Below are positions 6,599 through 7,163 of a DNA stretch of 7,163 nt, one piece after another. The translations under genes and the position numbers were made by a program. The DNA lies in NCBI GenBank assembly GCA_947479185.1, contig CANJYY010000125.1, positions 1-7,163 on the forward strand, written 5' to 3'. Source of the DNA: Caulobacteraceae bacterium. Its GTDB lineage: Bacteria > Pseudomonadota > Alphaproteobacteria > Caulobacterales > Caulobacteraceae. Each line of letters begins with the position of its first letter. Positions within the stretch are counted from its first letter, which is position 1. A model generated the notes under the pieces. It saw only the letters and a program-made list of their open reading frames with translations. It searched no databases and was not told the DNA's origin.

Positions 6599-6612
6599 CC
6601 TCCCCGCTCCGC
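6599..6612. repeat. Partial repeat remnant abutting the ior-like stop codon
   Basis: CCTCCCCGCTCCGC matches the first 14 bases of the repeat copies at 3142 and 6568 at 13 positions (C for A at position 11), then diverges. It directly borders the TAG stop (6613-6615) of the leftward gene. It looks like a decayed or half copy; chance similarity in GC-rich DNA is possible. Confidence 0.4.
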
Positions 6613-7163
6613 CTACCCCCACTCCGCCCAGAGCGCCGCTTCATCGGCCCTGGCCGTCTTCACGGCCGCTTCCTTGATGTGGCCGTAGCCGCGGATCTGT
6701 TGCGGCACGGCGGCAATGCGGGCGGCGAGGGCCAGGCGGTCGGCGGTCAGGCCGGCGAGGATCCTGTCCAGCTGGGCCTCGTAGGACACGATCAGGCCGC
6801 GCTCCATCCTGCGCTCCCCGGTCATGCCGAACACGTCCAGCGGACCGCCGCGCAGACCCTTCATCCTGGTCAGCAGCGGGAAGACCAGATCGATCATCCA
6901 GCCGCCGAGCGCGATCTTCTTTGGCCGGCCATCGGCGTCCTTCGGCGCGATCAGCGGCGGGCTCATCCACACCTTGACCTTGCCGCCCTTGAAGGTGCCC
7001 GCCAGCTCCGCGGCGAACCGGCCGTCGGTGTAGAGCCGCGCGACCTCGTACTCGTCCTTGTAGGCCATCAGCTTGTAGAGGTTGACGGCCACCGCGCGGG
7101 TAAGGGCCTCGCCGCCCAGCGGGGCTTCGGCTGCCAGCACCTGGGCGACGCGCTTCGCGTAAC
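6613..7163 (-). CDS. Indolepyruvate ferredoxin oxidoreductase, C-terminal part (gene enters from right edge)
   Basis: The frame is open to the window edge, giving the last 182 codons and a TAG stop; the GTG at 7140 is internal, not a start. The peptide carries the conserved tail of the large fused (about 1,100-1,200 residue) indolepyruvate ferredoxin oxidoreductases: KLMAYKDEYEVARLY (codons 7074-7030), a K-ALGGW segment, LRGGPLDVFGMTGERRMER and IRGYGHIK (6696-6673). This C-terminal region follows the thiamine-diphosphate, iron-sulfur and gamma-subunit-like domains, none of which is in view. Family role: oxidative decarboxylation of arylpyruvates, such as indolepyruvate from aromatic amino acid breakdown, to aryl-acetyl-CoA with electrons to ferredoxin, in the cytoplasm. 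It converges on the autoinducer synthase gene across the repeat-filled 187-bp gap. Confidence 0.83.
   Translation of the reverse strand, partial: YAKRVAQVLAAEAPLGGEALTRAVAVNLYKLMAYKDEYEVARLYTDGRFAAELAGTFKGGKVKVWMSPPLIAPKDADGRPKKIALGGWMIDLVFPLLTRMKGLRGGPLDVFGMTGERRMERGLIVSYEAQLDRILAGLTADRLALAARIAAVPQQIRGYGHIKEAAVKTARADEAALWAEWG

Overview
The window is about 7.2 kb of very GC-rich DNA with tightly packed genes. Strong G/C bias at third codon positions, leaderless or weak Shine-Dalgarno starts, the gene content and the short CCTCCCC…GGGGAGG palindromic intergenic repeats all suggest an alphaproteobacterial chromosome, most likely Caulobacterales (Brevundimonas, Phenylobacterium or Caulobacter type). 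That placement is inference from style; no rRNA or other marker gene is present.

Layout. (1) 2-169, +: the last 55 codons of a glycosyltransferase-like protein, coupled by a TGATG overlap to (2) 169-1899, +: a glutamine-hydrolysing asparagine synthase-family amidotransferase. (3) 1913-3139, +: a lipoprotein of the PQQ-type glucose/sorbosone dehydrogenase beta-propeller family, 13 bp downstream and probably co-transcribed. (4) 3150-4262, -: an FAD-dependent oxidoreductase of the L-2-hydroxyglutarate oxidase family, convergent with (3); its stop codon lies inside a palindromic repeat. (5) 4329-5609, +: a TTC38/StaR-like tetratricopeptide protein, divergent from (4). (6) 5667-6425, +: a LuxI-family acyl-homoserine-lactone synthase, probably starting at GTG and with its own candidate promoter. 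(7) 6426-6612: a 187-bp gene-free stretch filled by an inverted pair of hairpin repeats plus a remnant. (8) 6613-7163, -: the C-terminal end of a fused indolepyruvate ferredoxin oxidoreductase, running off the window.

Functionally the region is mixed. The left edge looks like the end of a surface-polysaccharide locus (glycosyltransferase plus amidotransferase). The middle holds separate oxidoreductases, and the right holds a quorum-signal synthase with no LuxR-type receptor gene in view. No mobile element, CRISPR array, tRNA or rRNA was seen.

I see no clearly new multi-gene system. The most notable signals are the inverted repeat pair between luxI-like and ior-like genes, whose two arms keep the same two-hairpin fold through paired base changes; the 22-bp exact repeat that supplies the stop codon of the FAD oxidoreductase; and the divergent, LuxR-less autoinducer synthase.
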